From NCBI RefSeq assembly GCF_026625705.1, contig NZ_CP113059.1:806001-870000 (forward strand): a stretch of 64,000 nt of DNA, in the 5' to 3' direction. The notes below the pieces were generated by a model that saw only the letters and a list, made by a program, of their open reading frames with translations, was not told the origin of the DNA and did no database searches. A program made the position numbers and the translations under genes. The stretch is from Pedobacter sp. SL55 (GTDB lineage Bacteria > Bacteroidota > Bacteroidia > Sphingobacteriales > Sphingobacteriaceae). Position 1 is the stretch's first letter. Each line of letters begins with the position of its first letter. Positions 32,766-42,196 of this stretch are shown piece by piece.

Positions 32766-35675
32766 TTAATCTGGATCTACGCGGTAAGTAGTGCCTCTAG
32801 CACCAAATTTAGAGAGGTTGTAGGTTAAGCCAAAAGAGAAAACCCTAGTGATTACATTGTTTTTAGAGTCGATAACTGAATTACCAGATACCTGACGAAA
32901 TACCATATTTCCTTGATTTAATAAATCGCTTGCACTGGCAGTTAAACTAAGCGATTTATTTTTAAGAAAATGTTTACTCAAATTAGCACCGATAAGCAAT
33001 GGATTTTGATTGGCTACAGTATAGCCAGTGTTGATACGTTTAGCCACCGAAACCCCAATACGGTAGGTCTTTTTTATGGTACCATTTCCGTTAAGTGAAA
33101 GAGATAAAGTTTGTAAATCCCTATTTGCATTTTGCAATGCATTGTTCGAGTTTGAACTTTGCGAATAGTTAGCAGAACCGTTTAAATTAAAATCTTTTAA
33201 CCTTAAACGACCACTGAAATTTGAACTAAATGTTCTGGTAATAAAGAATTGGGTAGTGGTTAACTGACCCGGGTTAAAAGTTGGCAGCATAATTCCAGGC
33301 ATTCCCATACCTCCAGTGTTAATAATAACTTCCGAAGAAAAACTACCATAGTCAAAGCTGTTTTGTAAGCTCTGTACGTTGTTGTTATTTACTTGATTGT
33401 AACCAGCTCCAATAGTCAAATTACCTTTTTTAAAATTCAGGTTTCCAGAAATATTCTGCGAAAAGTTTAAACCGCTGTTAAAGTAACGAGTATTATTGAT
33501 GAATAGCGCCCTATTGGAAACACCTACAGTTCCATTGTAACCCGCCGAAAAAATGTTTTTTTTAATTGGGATACTGATATTATAATTGCCGCTCAGATTA
33601 TAAGTGCCATTGGTATTTTCATATCGAGTTTCCTGCTTATAGCTACCCAGCGTGTCAGGTATTACGATCACGTTGTTTACAATTTCATTTTGCGTAGTGG
33701 AAAAATTAGCGGATGCGAACAAGGACGCTCCAGATTTCTCCTCTACATAGTTATAATTGGCATTTAATCGATGGTTAAACGATGGTTTTAAATTTGGGTT
33801 GCCAATAACGATATTTTGCAAGTTTTGGGTATTACGTATGGGCTGTAGTTGACTGGCAGAAGGACTATTGTTATTACCTGAATAGCCTACACTTAACGTT
33901 TTTCCTTTTTCAAGAGTTTTACTATAATTTAATGTTGGCGAGTAATTAAAATTATTATTATTGATTTTTTGATCAAGATTGATGTAATTGTTTCTCAACA
34001 GCGTAGGCCGAGCGTTAAACCCAATAGTAAAACGAACTTTCTTATTACTTTGGTTATAATTAAGCCCTATATTTTGTGTAATAAACAAAGATTTCATCTC
34101 CGAACTAAGCGAATCAATAAAACGATAATCGTTAGTTAAATTACTCAGCACCTCAGTAGCCGAGCGGTTAAAAGAATTAGTTAAAGATAGCGCATAATTT
34201 ATGCTAAAATGCTTAATATTAAAACTATCTGTAGGTTTACTGATTGCCAAAGAATAACTGGTATTGAATGCAAAACCCTGCGAGTTGTTTCTATTATTAA
34301 TATTTCGGTTGAGTACCGAATCTTTTAAGAGCGATTGATCTTGTTGATTATAATATAAAGTATTGGTGTTTACCAATTGATTGGATTTTTGGCTTGAAGC
34401 ATTGAAAGAGAAGTTGCCAGATAAGTGATTTCTTTTATTCTTAAGTCGCTTCGAAAAACTCATGTTACCGCTAACATTTGGAGAACTTCCCTCGGTTTGG
34501 TTGATGTTTTTAAAATCTTGTCTGTTAACTCCACTTTGGTTGTTGAGCGATGCACTATTATTGCTGTTATTATTGAGACTAACATTGATATAGCCGTTCA
34601 AATACAGCACTTTGTTCATAAGGTTAATGTCAGAACTTAAGTTATGTGCAGCGTTCTTAGATTTACCATTACTTTGCGACAAATTGTAGTACGTTCCTAA
34701 ATCACTTAAGGTCTCAACTGCCTGTTCATTTGTAAAGGCGTTTTTACCTTGGTTTGAGCCATAGTTTATACTGTAATTACCTGTCTTTCCAACCTTATCC
34801 CGGTGATTAATGGAGAATGATCCATTTTGACTATCACCTGCACCATTATTTTGGGTAGTATAATTTAAACCAAACCCAGTTTGTTTATCGCCGTTCCAAA
34901 TATTCATTCTATTTTTCGAGCCAATTTGGTCATTAGAACCAGCATTAATCGCTAGGTTGCCAAACTTTCCGCGGTTCATTCCCGGTTTGGTGACAATGTT
35001 GATGAGCTTTTGCGGCTCACCGATTTTTAAACCAGTAAAATTAGCCTGATCACCATAATCATCAATAAGTTGGATCTTAGAAACAATTCCCGCTGGCAAA
35101 GTGGCTATAAATTCCTTCACATCATTGGTAAAAAAATCTTTACCATTTACCCGAAGTTTAACCACATTTTTCCCCATCGACTTGACATTGTATTCATCAT
35201 CAACTTCTATTCCAGAGAACTGCTTAATGAGGTCGGCTACATTATCACCGTCAAAAACCTGGTAGGCTGCTGCATTATATTCTACGGTATCTTGCATTAC
35301 TCTAATAGGGTTGGGTTTTGCCTTAATTACCACTTCCTTTAGCATGTTGCTAGCCATTTTTAATTTGATATTTTCAATCTCTAGTTCCCGCTTCTTCCCA
35401 AAAGTATAATCTTGTTTGAAGTCGTAATAGCCCATTATGGCTATATGTAGCACAAAGCTTTCGCTTTTTATCTTCGAAAAGCTGAAATGGCCATCATCGT
35501 CTGTTTTGGTTTTTAGGGTATCTTTTTGGTTAATGAGAAGAACTGTCACATCAGATATAGCTACGCCGCTCGTATCGGCAACTTTGCCCACAACCTTTCT
35601 ATTGGCTTGTGAAAACCCATCCAGACTGGCTAGTATGATAGACAGAGAGAGCAGCAAAATAGATAAAATCTTCAA
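32766..35675 (-). CDS. CarboxypepD_reg-like plus outer-membrane beta-barrel protein (TonB-receptor-like)
   Basis: A 969-residue outer-membrane protein starting at a TTG, with signal peptide (LSILLLSLSIILASLDGFSQ). Residues ~25-110 are a carboxypeptidase-regulatory-like Ig domain (VVGKVADTSGVAISDVTVLL); a plug-like region follows (TVEYNAAAYQVFDGDNVADL, LRVNGKDFFTNDVKEFIATL), then a large Asn/Ser-rich beta-barrel of the Outer membrane protein beta-barrel family. In Bacteroidota such proteins often import or bind an unknown ligand with TonB-like energy. It heads a leftward run with the M28 peptidase and the thioredoxin gene. A TAAGTTTG box lies 21 bases upstream (35696-35703). Confidence 0.88.
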   Translation of the reverse strand: MKILSILLLSLSIILASLDGFSQANRKVVGKVADTSGVAISDVTVLLINQKDTLKTKTDDDGHFSFSKIKSESFVLHIAIMGYYDFKQDYTFGKKRELEIENIKLKMASNMLKEVVIKAKPNPIRVMQDTVEYNAAAYQVFDGDNVADLIKQFSGIEVDDEYNVKSMGKNVVKLRVNGKDFFTNDVKEFIATLPAGIVSKIQLIDDYGDQANFTGLKIGEPQKLINIVTKPGMNRGKFGNLAINAGSNDQIGSKNRMNIWNGDKQTGFGLNYTTQNNGAGDSQNGSFSINHRDKVGKTGNYSINYGSNQGKNAFTNEQAVETLSDLGTYYNLSQSNGKSKNAAHNLSSDINLMNKVLYLNGYINVSLNNNSNNSASLNNQSGVNRQDFKNINQTEGSSPNVSGNMSFSKRLKNKRNHLSGNFSFNASSQKSNQLVNTNTLYYNQQDQSLLKDSVLNRNINNRNNSQGFAFNTSYSLAISKPTDSFNIKHFSINYALSLTNSFNRSATEVLSNLTNDYRFIDSLSSEMKSLFITQNIGLNYNQSNKKVRFTIGFNARPTLLRNNYINLDQKINNNNFNYSPTLNYSKTLEKGKTLSVGYSGNNNSPSASQLQPIRNTQNLQNIVIGNPNLKPSFNHRLNANYNYVEEKSGASLFASANFSTTQNEIVNNVIVIPDTLGSYKQETRYENTNGTYNLSGNYNISIPIKKNIFSAGYNGTVGVSNRALFINNTRYFNSGLNFSQNISGNLNFKKGNLTIGAGYNQVNNNNVQSLQNSFDYGSFSSEVIINTGGMGMPGIMLPTFNPGQLTTTQFFITRTFSSNFSGRLRLKDFNLNGSANYSQSSNSNNALQNANRDLQTLSLSLNGNGTIKKTYRIGVSVAKRINTGYTVANQNPLLIGANLSKHFLKNKSLSLTASASDLLNQGNMVFRQVSGNSVIDSKNNVITRVFSFGLTYNLSKFGARGTTYRVDPD

Positions 35676-35695
35676 TGGTTTTTGCGTTGCTACAA

Positions 35696-35703
35696 CAAAC
35701 TTA
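35696..35703 (-). promoter_or_regulatory. TANNTTTG -7 box before the barrel protein gene
   Basis: On the minus strand this reads TAAGTTTG, 21 bases before the TTG start at 35675. A TTTG further upstream lies too far (about 30 bases) for a normal -33 element, so the assignment is tentative. Confidence 0.35.
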
Positions 35704-35798
35704 ATATTTAGTTATTAAGCTTTTTCTTTTTAACAAAACTTTAACAGCCAAACTTTAAGTTTAGATGCTTACTTCTAAAAATTCCATAAAACCGATGC

Positions 35799-35871
35799 AA
35801 AAAAAATCGCCATTGCAATTGAAGAAAACTGTTGCTTAGACAGGTTATTTTCTCCAAACCGCAATGGCGAT
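35799..35871 (-). terminator. Intrinsic terminator candidate after the DUF4397 gene
   Basis: On the minus strand GCAATGGCGAT (35871-35861) pairs with ATCGCCATTGC (35816-35806) across a 44-base loop and is followed by eight T (35806-35799). It lies 25 bases past the stop of the gene at 35896. Confidence 0.55.
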
Positions 35872-35895
35872 GAGGTTTATTGGTGTGTTTGAGTA

Positions 35896-36645
35896 TTAAT
35901 TTGCGTTGCTGTGTACAAACATCTTAGCCGCAAAGCCGGTAACGCCAGTATTGGCTTTTAAACCTTTGGCATAAACGGTATAAATTTTTCCGTCTTCTAA
36001 CTTCACACCTGTAAGTGTAGTCTCAACGGCACCACTGGTAGCATTTTTAATGTTAAGTGTTGTGCTCTCTGCCGCATCTACTGCCTCAAAAGCGCTAAAT
36101 TCTTTAAAAGCTTTATTGGTAGCCAAGTCGGTAGCTGCACCATTTACGTTTAAACTTAAAGCGCCACCATCTGGACTTAAATTCACAAAACGAATTTTTG
36201 CTTTTCCGGCAGCCGGTTTCTCTAAGTTATCTTCTAGCATTAGTAACTCGATATTTTCTAAGGTGTTAGCCACAAAAAGCGAATAACCTAATTGAGGTTT
36301 AAGCGTATATTGTAAACTCTTTAAAGAGGTTAGGTTATTTTTCTTGGTTACGTTAAAAACTCGGTTTCCAGAATAGGCGCTTAGATACCCAATTTTATTT
36401 CCAAACTCGAAATCTACATTTTGGTTCGCTCTGCTATTGTCTACGTAAACATCTAATAGTTCTGTAGTTGGCGATGCTTGGATTACATTTAAACCAGATA
36501 CTTGAATTGGCTCATAGTTACTATCCATTTTTGAACAAGAAACCAAACCTAAAGAAAACACTGAGAACGTTAACGCCGCAGCGATAGCTTTGTGTTTTAA
36601 AAAAATCTCATGATGATATAAAAAATATATTAAATAATAAGGCAC
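35896..36645 (-). CDS. DUF4397-type lipoprotein (start region damaged)
   Basis: The readable frame opens at a GTG (36645), but the natural start seems to be ATG 36611-36609, which reads MRFF and then falls out of frame in a run of seven T. One more T would give MRFFLKHKAIAAALTF leading to the lipobox LGLVSC. The mature part is an all-beta DUF4397-like region: LNVIQASPTTELLDVYVDNS, YSLFVANTLENIELLMLEDN and AKIRFVNLSPDGGALSLNVN are typical. It is probably an outer-membrane-anchored surface or periplasmic protein of unknown role. Confidence 0.75.
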   Translation of the reverse strand: MPYYLIYFLYHHEIFLKHKAIAAALTFSVFSLGLVSCSKMDSNYEPIQVSGLNVIQASPTTELLDVYVDNSRANQNVDFEFGNKIGYLSAYSGNRVFNVTKKNNLTSLKSLQYTLKPQLGYSLFVANTLENIELLMLEDNLEKPAAGKAKIRFVNLSPDGGALSLNVNGAATDLATNKAFKEFSAFEAVDAAESTTLNIKNATSGAVETTLTGVKLEDGKIYTVYAKGLKANTGVTGFAAKMFVHSNAN

Positions 36646-36753
36646 ATTGCCATTAACTCACACCACCTTTACGTAGGCTGAATTAAGAACGCTACAGTTT
36701 TATGAATATTTTTTATTTATGATTGATTTTAATGGTTTTAGAGACTATAAGTA

Positions 36754-36815
36754 TATAATATTTTAGGATTACACTCTCAATAAGTTATAATATTTTAGGG
36801 TTACGCTCTCAATAA
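36754..36815. repeat. Two-copy 32-bp direct repeat
   Basis: The 30-base unit TATAATATTTTAGG.TTAC.CTCTCAATAA occurs at 36754-36783 and 36786-36815 with two substitutions. It lies between the metallophosphoesterase end and the DUF4397 start. Only two units are present; its purpose is unknown. Confidence 0.8.
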
Positions 36816-36864
36816 ACGATAATTATTCTTAATTAAAAGATCTTTTTAGATGTTCTTCCATCAA

Positions 36865-38085
36865 TTACTTCTTCTTCTTCAGCTCTATCACGGTAATTTC
36901 GGGCCAAATACCTACTCTTCCAGAAAAGCCAATGAAACCAAAGCCTCTGTTTACATTTAAAAACCTGTCGTTTTCCTTTTTTACTCCCGCCCAATGTTTG
37001 TATCGAAACTGAACTGGGCTCCATTTTAAGCCAAAAGCTTCGATACCAAACTGCATCCCATGGGTATGGCCGGCTAATGTTAAATGTATTTTTGAAGGAT
37101 GATTTTTTACTTGAGCTTCCCAATGGCTAGGATCGTGAGAAAGTAAGATTTTGAACTCATCTTTTGTAGTGCCTTGTAGTGCTTTTGCTAAATCTCCCCG
37201 TTCGCCAAACCCTAAGCCCCAGTTTTCTATCCCCACTAAGGTAATTTTTTGACCATTCTTTTCAAGATTGACATGCTCATCCAACAATAACCTAAAACCA
37301 ATTTCGGCGTGGTATTTTTTTAGTTGCTGCAAATTTTCTCGTTTTGCAGCATCACTTTCCCACTTTACGTAATCGCCATAATCGTGGTTACCCAGCACCG
37401 AAAACTGACCAAAAGGAGCTTTAATTTGCGAAAAATGAGCAATGTAAGGCTTTACTTCTTCGGCCTTGTTATTCACTAAATCTCCCGTAAAAACAAACAA
37501 ATCTGCCTGTTGCCGATTAATCAAATCAATACCTTTTTGTACCGCTTTGGGATTATTTAAACTCCCAGCATGTACGTCAGAAATTTGCACCAATTTAAAG
37601 CCCTCAAAAGCGTCGGGAAGATCATCGAAATACAAAGTATGCTTAATTACCCGGTAGGCATATTTGCCTTTTAAAATTCCGTAAACGAAGGCAATAATGA
37701 TTAATGAAGCGATTAAAATCCCAATATAAACTCCAATTATTGGCCTTTCGGGATAAGTAAAGTTACCTTTAGCGATGTAGTTAATTCCTGCTAAACCCAA
37801 TCTATAAATGTCTGTTATTACTTCCGCCAGTACAAATACCAACAGAGACACAAAGTATACCAGAAGGGCGTGAGCACTGATTTTAAAAAATGGACTTTGC
37901 CCATCTACCCTTAGTCTTGCGACACCATAGGCAAATGAAATGAGCAGTACGATCGGCAAAACCCAAAACCAAACCAATAACGGAGCAGCTACAATTGTAG
38001 CTAAGGCATTCAAAGCATATCCGTTAATCAACAGAAATATCAATGCGAATATTAAAATCGGTACAAATGGAAATTTTCTTCTCAT
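36865..38085 (-). CDS. Membrane-bound metallophosphoesterase
   Basis: A 406-residue protein. The N-terminal ~145 residues carry four hydrophobic segments. The C-terminal domain is a calcineurin-like phosphoesterase with all metal motifs: LVQISDVHAGSLNN, FTGDLVNNKAEEV, VLGNHDYGDYV, ILLSHDPSHWEAQ and LTLAGHTHGMQFGIEA. Relatives hydrolyse phospholipid-type or nucleotide phosphoesters (YkuE/YaeI-like); the real substrate is not known. The active site faces whichever side follows the fourth span. Confidence 0.9.
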   Translation of the reverse strand: MRRKFPFVPILIFALIFLLINGYALNALATIVAAPLLVWFWVLPIVLLISFAYGVARLRVDGQSPFFKISAHALLVYFVSLLVFVLAEVITDIYRLGLAGINYIAKGNFTYPERPIIGVYIGILIASLIIIAFVYGILKGKYAYRVIKHTLYFDDLPDAFEGFKLVQISDVHAGSLNNPKAVQKGIDLINRQQADLFVFTGDLVNNKAEEVKPYIAHFSQIKAPFGQFSVLGNHDYGDYVKWESDAAKRENLQQLKKYHAEIGFRLLLDEHVNLEKNGQKITLVGIENWGLGFGERGDLAKALQGTTKDEFKILLSHDPSHWEAQVKNHPSKIHLTLAGHTHGMQFGIEAFGLKWSPVQFRYKHWAGVKKENDRFLNVNRGFGFIGFSGRVGIWPEITVIELKKKK

Positions 38086-38100
38086 GATAGATCAAAAAAG

Positions 38101-38173
38101 CGTCACCTCGACCATAGCCGAGAGGTCTTTTAAAAAGATTTCTCCCTTTCGCTACGCTTTAGTCGAAATGACG
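38101..38173. repeat. REP-like imperfect inverted repeat (CGTCA...TCGAC family)
   Basis: The segment begins CGTCACCTCGACCATAGC and ends GCTTTAGTCGAAATGACG, with TTTTAAAAAG in the middle. The ends pair imperfectly, giving a cruciform-like element typical of dispersed intergenic repeats. It lies between htpG and the metallophosphoesterase start. Confidence 0.68.
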
Positions 38174-38201
38174 CTATATGTTGCGTTATTGCTTTTGTAA
38201 A

Positions 38202-40089
38202 TTATATCAACTCAACGCTGCGGCTCACAAATGCAGTAAGTTCTGCACCAGTTAGCATGCCTTGAGAAAGCAATGCTAAATCAACCGCTTGCTTAGCGAA
38301 TTTGCTTTGCTCTGCTTCATCAGCCGATGCTAAAATTTTGCTTACCAACTTATGGTTTCCGTTGATGGCCACTTTGTAACTATCTGGCATGCTACCATAG
38401 AAACTCATTCCACCGCCCATTTTAGCCATGTCTTTCATTCTTCGCATAAACTCATCCATGGTGATGGTAACAGGAGCATCATCTGGGTTTAAACCAACAA
38501 CTTCTACCGTATAACCTGGTTTAGTGATTGCTTTTTCGAAAATACCTTTAACCGTAGTAGATTGTTCTTCGCTCAGCACCGATTCCAATTTCTCGTCTTT
38601 CTCGATCAATTGGTTAGCAACAGAAGCATCTACACGTTTCAATAATGTTTTCTCTAATTTTTGCTCTAAACTGCTCACAAAGTGATTATCGATAGCCGAG
38701 TTCATCACTAAAACATCGTAACCTTTTTTCTCTGCCGCTTGGATAAAACCGTCTTGTTTATCTAAATCAGTAGCGTATAAATAAACTACATTGCCATTTT
38801 TATCAGTCTGTACAGCGCTTACTTTCTCCTTGTATTCTTCAAAAGTGAAAGCCTCTTTTTTGGTATTGGTTAACAAAGCAAAATCTTTCGCCTTATCGTA
38901 AAATTTCTCTTCGCTAATCATACCGTATTTAACGAACAAGCCAATATCGCCCCATTTCTCTTCAAAACCTTTACGATCTGCTTTAAACAGTTCGCTCAAC
39001 TTATCAGCTACTTTTTTAGTGATGTAGTTGTTAATTTTCTTCACATTTCCATCAGCCTGTAAGAAACTTCTAGAAACGTTCAACGGAATATCTGGACTAT
39101 CAATTACCCCGTGTAACAACATCAAGAACTCAGGAACAATATCTTTTACTTCATCCGTAATAAACACCTGACGAGAGAACAACTTGATTTTGTTGCGCTG
39201 CATATCGAAATCTTCCTTCACTTTCGGGAAATACAATACGCCCGTTAGATTAAAAGGATAGTCAACATTTAAGTGGATCCAGAATAAAGGATCATCAGAG
39301 AAAGGATACAATTGCTTGTAAAAATCCAAGTAATCTGCATCTGACAAATCTGCAGGCGCTTTGGTCCAAATTGGGTTGGTGGTATTTACAATATTATCCA
39401 CTTCAACCGAGGTATATTTCGGTTTGCCTTCTTCATCAACACCATCTTCTACGCTATCTGTTTTAGTACCAAATTTAATAGGCACAGGTAAGAATTTAGC
39501 ATATTTATCTAAAATCTCTTGTAGTTTATGTTGGCTTAAAAACTCTTCGCTTTCTGCGTTAATGTGCAACACAATGTCGGTACCACGGGTAGTTCTAGAA
39601 CCTTCCGAAATTTCGAAAGAAGCTACTACCATCGCAAGTCCATTTTGCAGCCTCAGCACCATCTTGATACGATAAAGTGTTGATCTCCACTAAATCTGCT
39701 ACCATAAAGGCAGAGTAAAAACCTAAACCAAACTTACCGATGATCTCATTAGCGTCTTTTGCATCTTTAAATTTCTCTACAAACTCGCTAGCACCAGAGA
39801 AAGCCACTTGGTTAATGTATTTTTTGATTTCTTCGGCAGTCATACCCAAACCATTATCGCTAATGGTAATGGTTTTTGCCTTTTCATCTAACTTCACTTC
39901 AACCAAAGGTTGGCCAACCTCGCCGTTAAACTGACCAAGAGCGCCTAAGCGTTTAATCTTTTGCACTGCGTCAACCCCATTAGAAACTAATTCCCGTAAA
40001 AAGATCTCATTATCCGAATACAGGAATTTCTTGATGATTGGGAAAATGTTTTCTGTGTGTATGGAAATACTTCCTTTTTCTGTTGTCAT
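38202..40089 (-). pseudogene. htpG: Chaperone HtpG (Hsp90), disrupted by a one-base frameshift
   Basis: The gene starts at ATG 40089 with the GHKL ATPase domain: DNEIFLRELVSNGVDAVQKI, ISDNGLGMTAEEIKKYINQV and GKFGLGFYSAFMVAD are intact. After AAKWTCDGSS the frame becomes FFRNFGRF and stops at 39595; the family sequence FEISEGSRTTRGTDIVLHIN continues in another frame to 38202. One extra base near 39625 (a CTTCTTTCG stretch) explains it; total length 1888 is one more than a multiple of three. The middle and C-terminal dimerisation domains are otherwise complete. HtpG is an ATP-dependent chaperone; a sequence error is likely. Confidence 0.92.
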
Positions 40090-40485
40090 ATCTTAAACTT
40101 AAATTTTGCTTATACGCTTGTTTATCAAGCCTTGTTCCAAAACAAAATATAAGTCAAAGTGGCAGAAGCTTGGATTGTTGTTCTGAACTGTTTAAGCATA
40201 TTTGAAAAGCATTTACAGCGGTTCTTAGGCTGCGATAGTCCCGCTTTTACTTCAAGTCCGCACTCGTTACACTCGCTTGCGGGCTTTTCGTACAATCGGG
40301 TTTGAAGAACAAGGGCAATGCAGGAAAATTTGTCAATCTTATAAACAAAACTCCAATTCAAGATTGACAAATTTTAAGAAAACCTTTGCATACTTATCGA
40401 ACCTCCTGTTTTTCTTTGCGGTAGAATTTTAATACAAAGTTTTTTGAAGTATTTGCAGAATACAAAGGCTTTAACCATGTCCTAA
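40090..40485. other. Repeat-rich gap between comM and htpG
   Basis: This 396-base stretch has no supported gene. From 40210 to 40310 it carries GC-richer repeat-like sequence (CCGCACTCG and CGCTTGCGG partial palindromes, bounded by GTTCTT and AAGAAC), followed by a perfect hairpin at 40325-40375. Open frames crossing it follow the repeats. Confidence 0.65.
40325..40375. repeat. Perfect 16-bp inverted repeat, 19-base loop
   Basis: AAAATTTGTCAATCTT (40325-40340) and AAGATTGACAAATTTT (40360-40375) are exact reverse complements. The hairpin lies between the comM stop (40486) and the htpG start (40089), both leftward genes. It may act as a terminator or be part of the adjoining dispersed repeat. 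Confidence 0.8.
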
Positions 40486-42024
40486 TTACCCAGCCCAACT
40501 TTCCCTATCCAAACTTCTGTAATGTATCGCCTCTGCCAAATGCTCAATTGCTATTTTCTCGCTACCCGCTAAATCGGCAATGGTGCGGGCAACCTTCAAA
40601 ATACGATCATAAGCACGGGCAGATAGGCCTAATTTCTCCATGGCCTGCTTAATCAGTCCCCTACCTACGTCATCAATCTCACAGATTTTTCTTACCATGT
40701 TTGCGCTCATTTGCGCATTAGAATGCACCCCATCTAGCTCTGCAAAACGGGTATCTTGCACCTCTCTTGCCTTAATTACTCGTTCTCTAATTAAGCTGCT
40801 TTTTTCTGCAGGGCGGGAAGAAGACAACTCCGAAAAGTTAACCGGCGTTACTTCTACATGCAAATCAATGCGATCTAACAAAGGCCCAGAAATTTTACTC
40901 AAATACTTTTGCACTACGCCCGGCCCGCAAACACATTCTTTTTCGGGGTGGTTGTAAAAACCGCAAGGACAAGGATTCATAGAAGCTACCAACATAAAGC
41001 TAGCCGGATACTCTACCGAAAAACGAGCTCTAGAAATGGTCACTTTCCGATCTTCTAACGGCTGGCGCATTACCTCCAAAACCGTTCGTTTAAATTCGGG
41101 CAGCTCATCTAAAAACAAAACCCCGTTGTGCGCCAAAGAAATTTCACCCGGTTGTGGGTTCATGCCGCCGCCTACTAGGGCAACATCAGAAATGGTATGG
41201 TGGGGCGAGCGGTATGGCCTCTCGGTCATTAGCGCATTAGCGGCAGGCAAACGTCCAGCTACAGAATATATCTTGGTACTTTCTAGCGCTTCGGGCAAAT
41301 TTAAGGGCGGTAAAATGGTGGGCAACCTTTTTGCCAGCATGGTTTTTCCGGCTCCCGGCGGACCAATTAAAATTACATTGTGACCTCCAGCTGCCGCAAT
41401 TTCCAAGGCTCTTTTGATATTTTCTTGTCCTTTTACATCAGAAAAATCTTGCTCGTAGCTGTTAATTTGTTTGTAAAACTCTTTTCGGGTATCTATTTGA
41501 ACAGGCTGTGGTTGTTCCTTACCCGTAAAAAAATTAACAACATCTAGCAAACTATCCATGCCATAAACATCCAAATCATTCACAATGGCGGCTTCATTTG
41601 CATTTACCTTGGGTACAATTAAACCTTTAAATCCTTCTTTTCTGGCTTGTATGGCAATGGGCAAGGCTCCTTTAATACTTTGCAGGCCTCCATCTAATGA
41701 TAGCTCCCCCATAATGACATAACTACCCAGCTTTTCGGCATCAATTTGCCCAGACGCAGCTAAAATGCCAATGGCAATCGTTAAATCATAAGCAGACCCT
41801 TCCTTTCTAATATCGGCAGGCGCCAAATTAACTAGTATTTTTTGGCGTGGCATGTGGTATCCCGCAATGCGGATGGCGCTTTCTACACGATACTGGCTTT
41901 CTTTAACGGCATTGTCTGGCAAGCCTACCATATAGTAACTGCTACCGGCACCAATATTTACTTCGATGGTAATAGTAATGGCGTCTACGCCATAAACGGC
42001 ACTTCCATAGGTTTTTACAAGCAT
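40486..42024 (-). CDS. comM: YifB/ComM family AAA+ Mg-chelatase-like ATPase
   Basis: A 512-residue ATPase. The N-terminal ~190 residues form the ChlI/Lon-type S5-like domain ([38 protein letters not shown]); the AAA+ domain follows with [20 protein letters not shown] (Walker A), [20 protein letters not shown] (Walker B) and a zinc-like Cys cluster [20 protein letters not shown]. ComM promotes branch migration during natural transformation in several bacteria. The family length is complete and the start ([15 protein letters not shown]) is canonical. Confidence 0.93.
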   Translation of the reverse strand: MLVKTYGSAVYGVDAITITIEVNIGAGSSYYMVGLPDNAVKESQYRVESAIRIAGYHMPRQKILVNLAPADIRKEGSAYDLTIAIGILAASGQIDAEKLGSYVIMGELSLDGGLQSIKGALPIAIQARKEGFKGLIVPKVNANEAAIVNDLDVYGMDSLLDVVNFFTGKEQPQPVQIDTRKEFYKQINSYEQDFSDVKGQENIKRALEIAAAGGHNVILIGPPGAGKTMLAKRLPTILPPLNLPEALESTKIYSVAGRLPAANALMTERPYRSPHHTISDVALVGGGMNPQPGEISLAHNGVLFLDELPEFKRTVLEVMRQPLEDRKVTISRARFSVEYPASFMLVASMNPCPCGFYNHPEKECVCGPGVVQKYLSKISGPLLDRIDLHVEVTPVNFSELSSSRPAEKSSLIRERVIKAREVQDTRFAELDGVHSNAQMSANMVRKICEIDDVGRGLIKQAMEKLGLSARAYDRILKVARTIADLAGSEKIAIEHLAEAIHYRSLDRESWAG

Positions 42025-42070
42025 AGATGAAGATGTTTTTCAACATCAAGATAGAAAATTTTAGTGAAAC

Positions 42071-42102
42071 AAAAAAGGGACGGTGTTTAAACCTATCCCT
42101 TT
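42071..42102 (-). terminator. Intrinsic terminator after pfkA
   Basis: On the minus strand AAAGGGA(T)AGGTTT...ACC.TCCCTTT forms a hairpin (42102-42074) ending in a run of T (to 42071). It lies about 95 bases downstream of the pfkA stop. Confidence 0.7.
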
Positions 42103-42196
42103 AAATATTTACAAACTGTATTTTACCGTTAGTAATCTTCAGCCATTTTAGCTAAAGCAGCTGTTAGCAAAGCAGCCTAGTCTTGGTTTACATCTA

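Noticed and set aside
36754..36815. Possible CRISPR array
   Set aside because: Only two near-adjacent 30-base units with a 2-base gap and no spacers or cas genes.
40125..40370. An 81-codon leftward frame before htpG
   Set aside because: It lies wholly within repeat-like sequence and starts at a poor codon; no protein-like composition.
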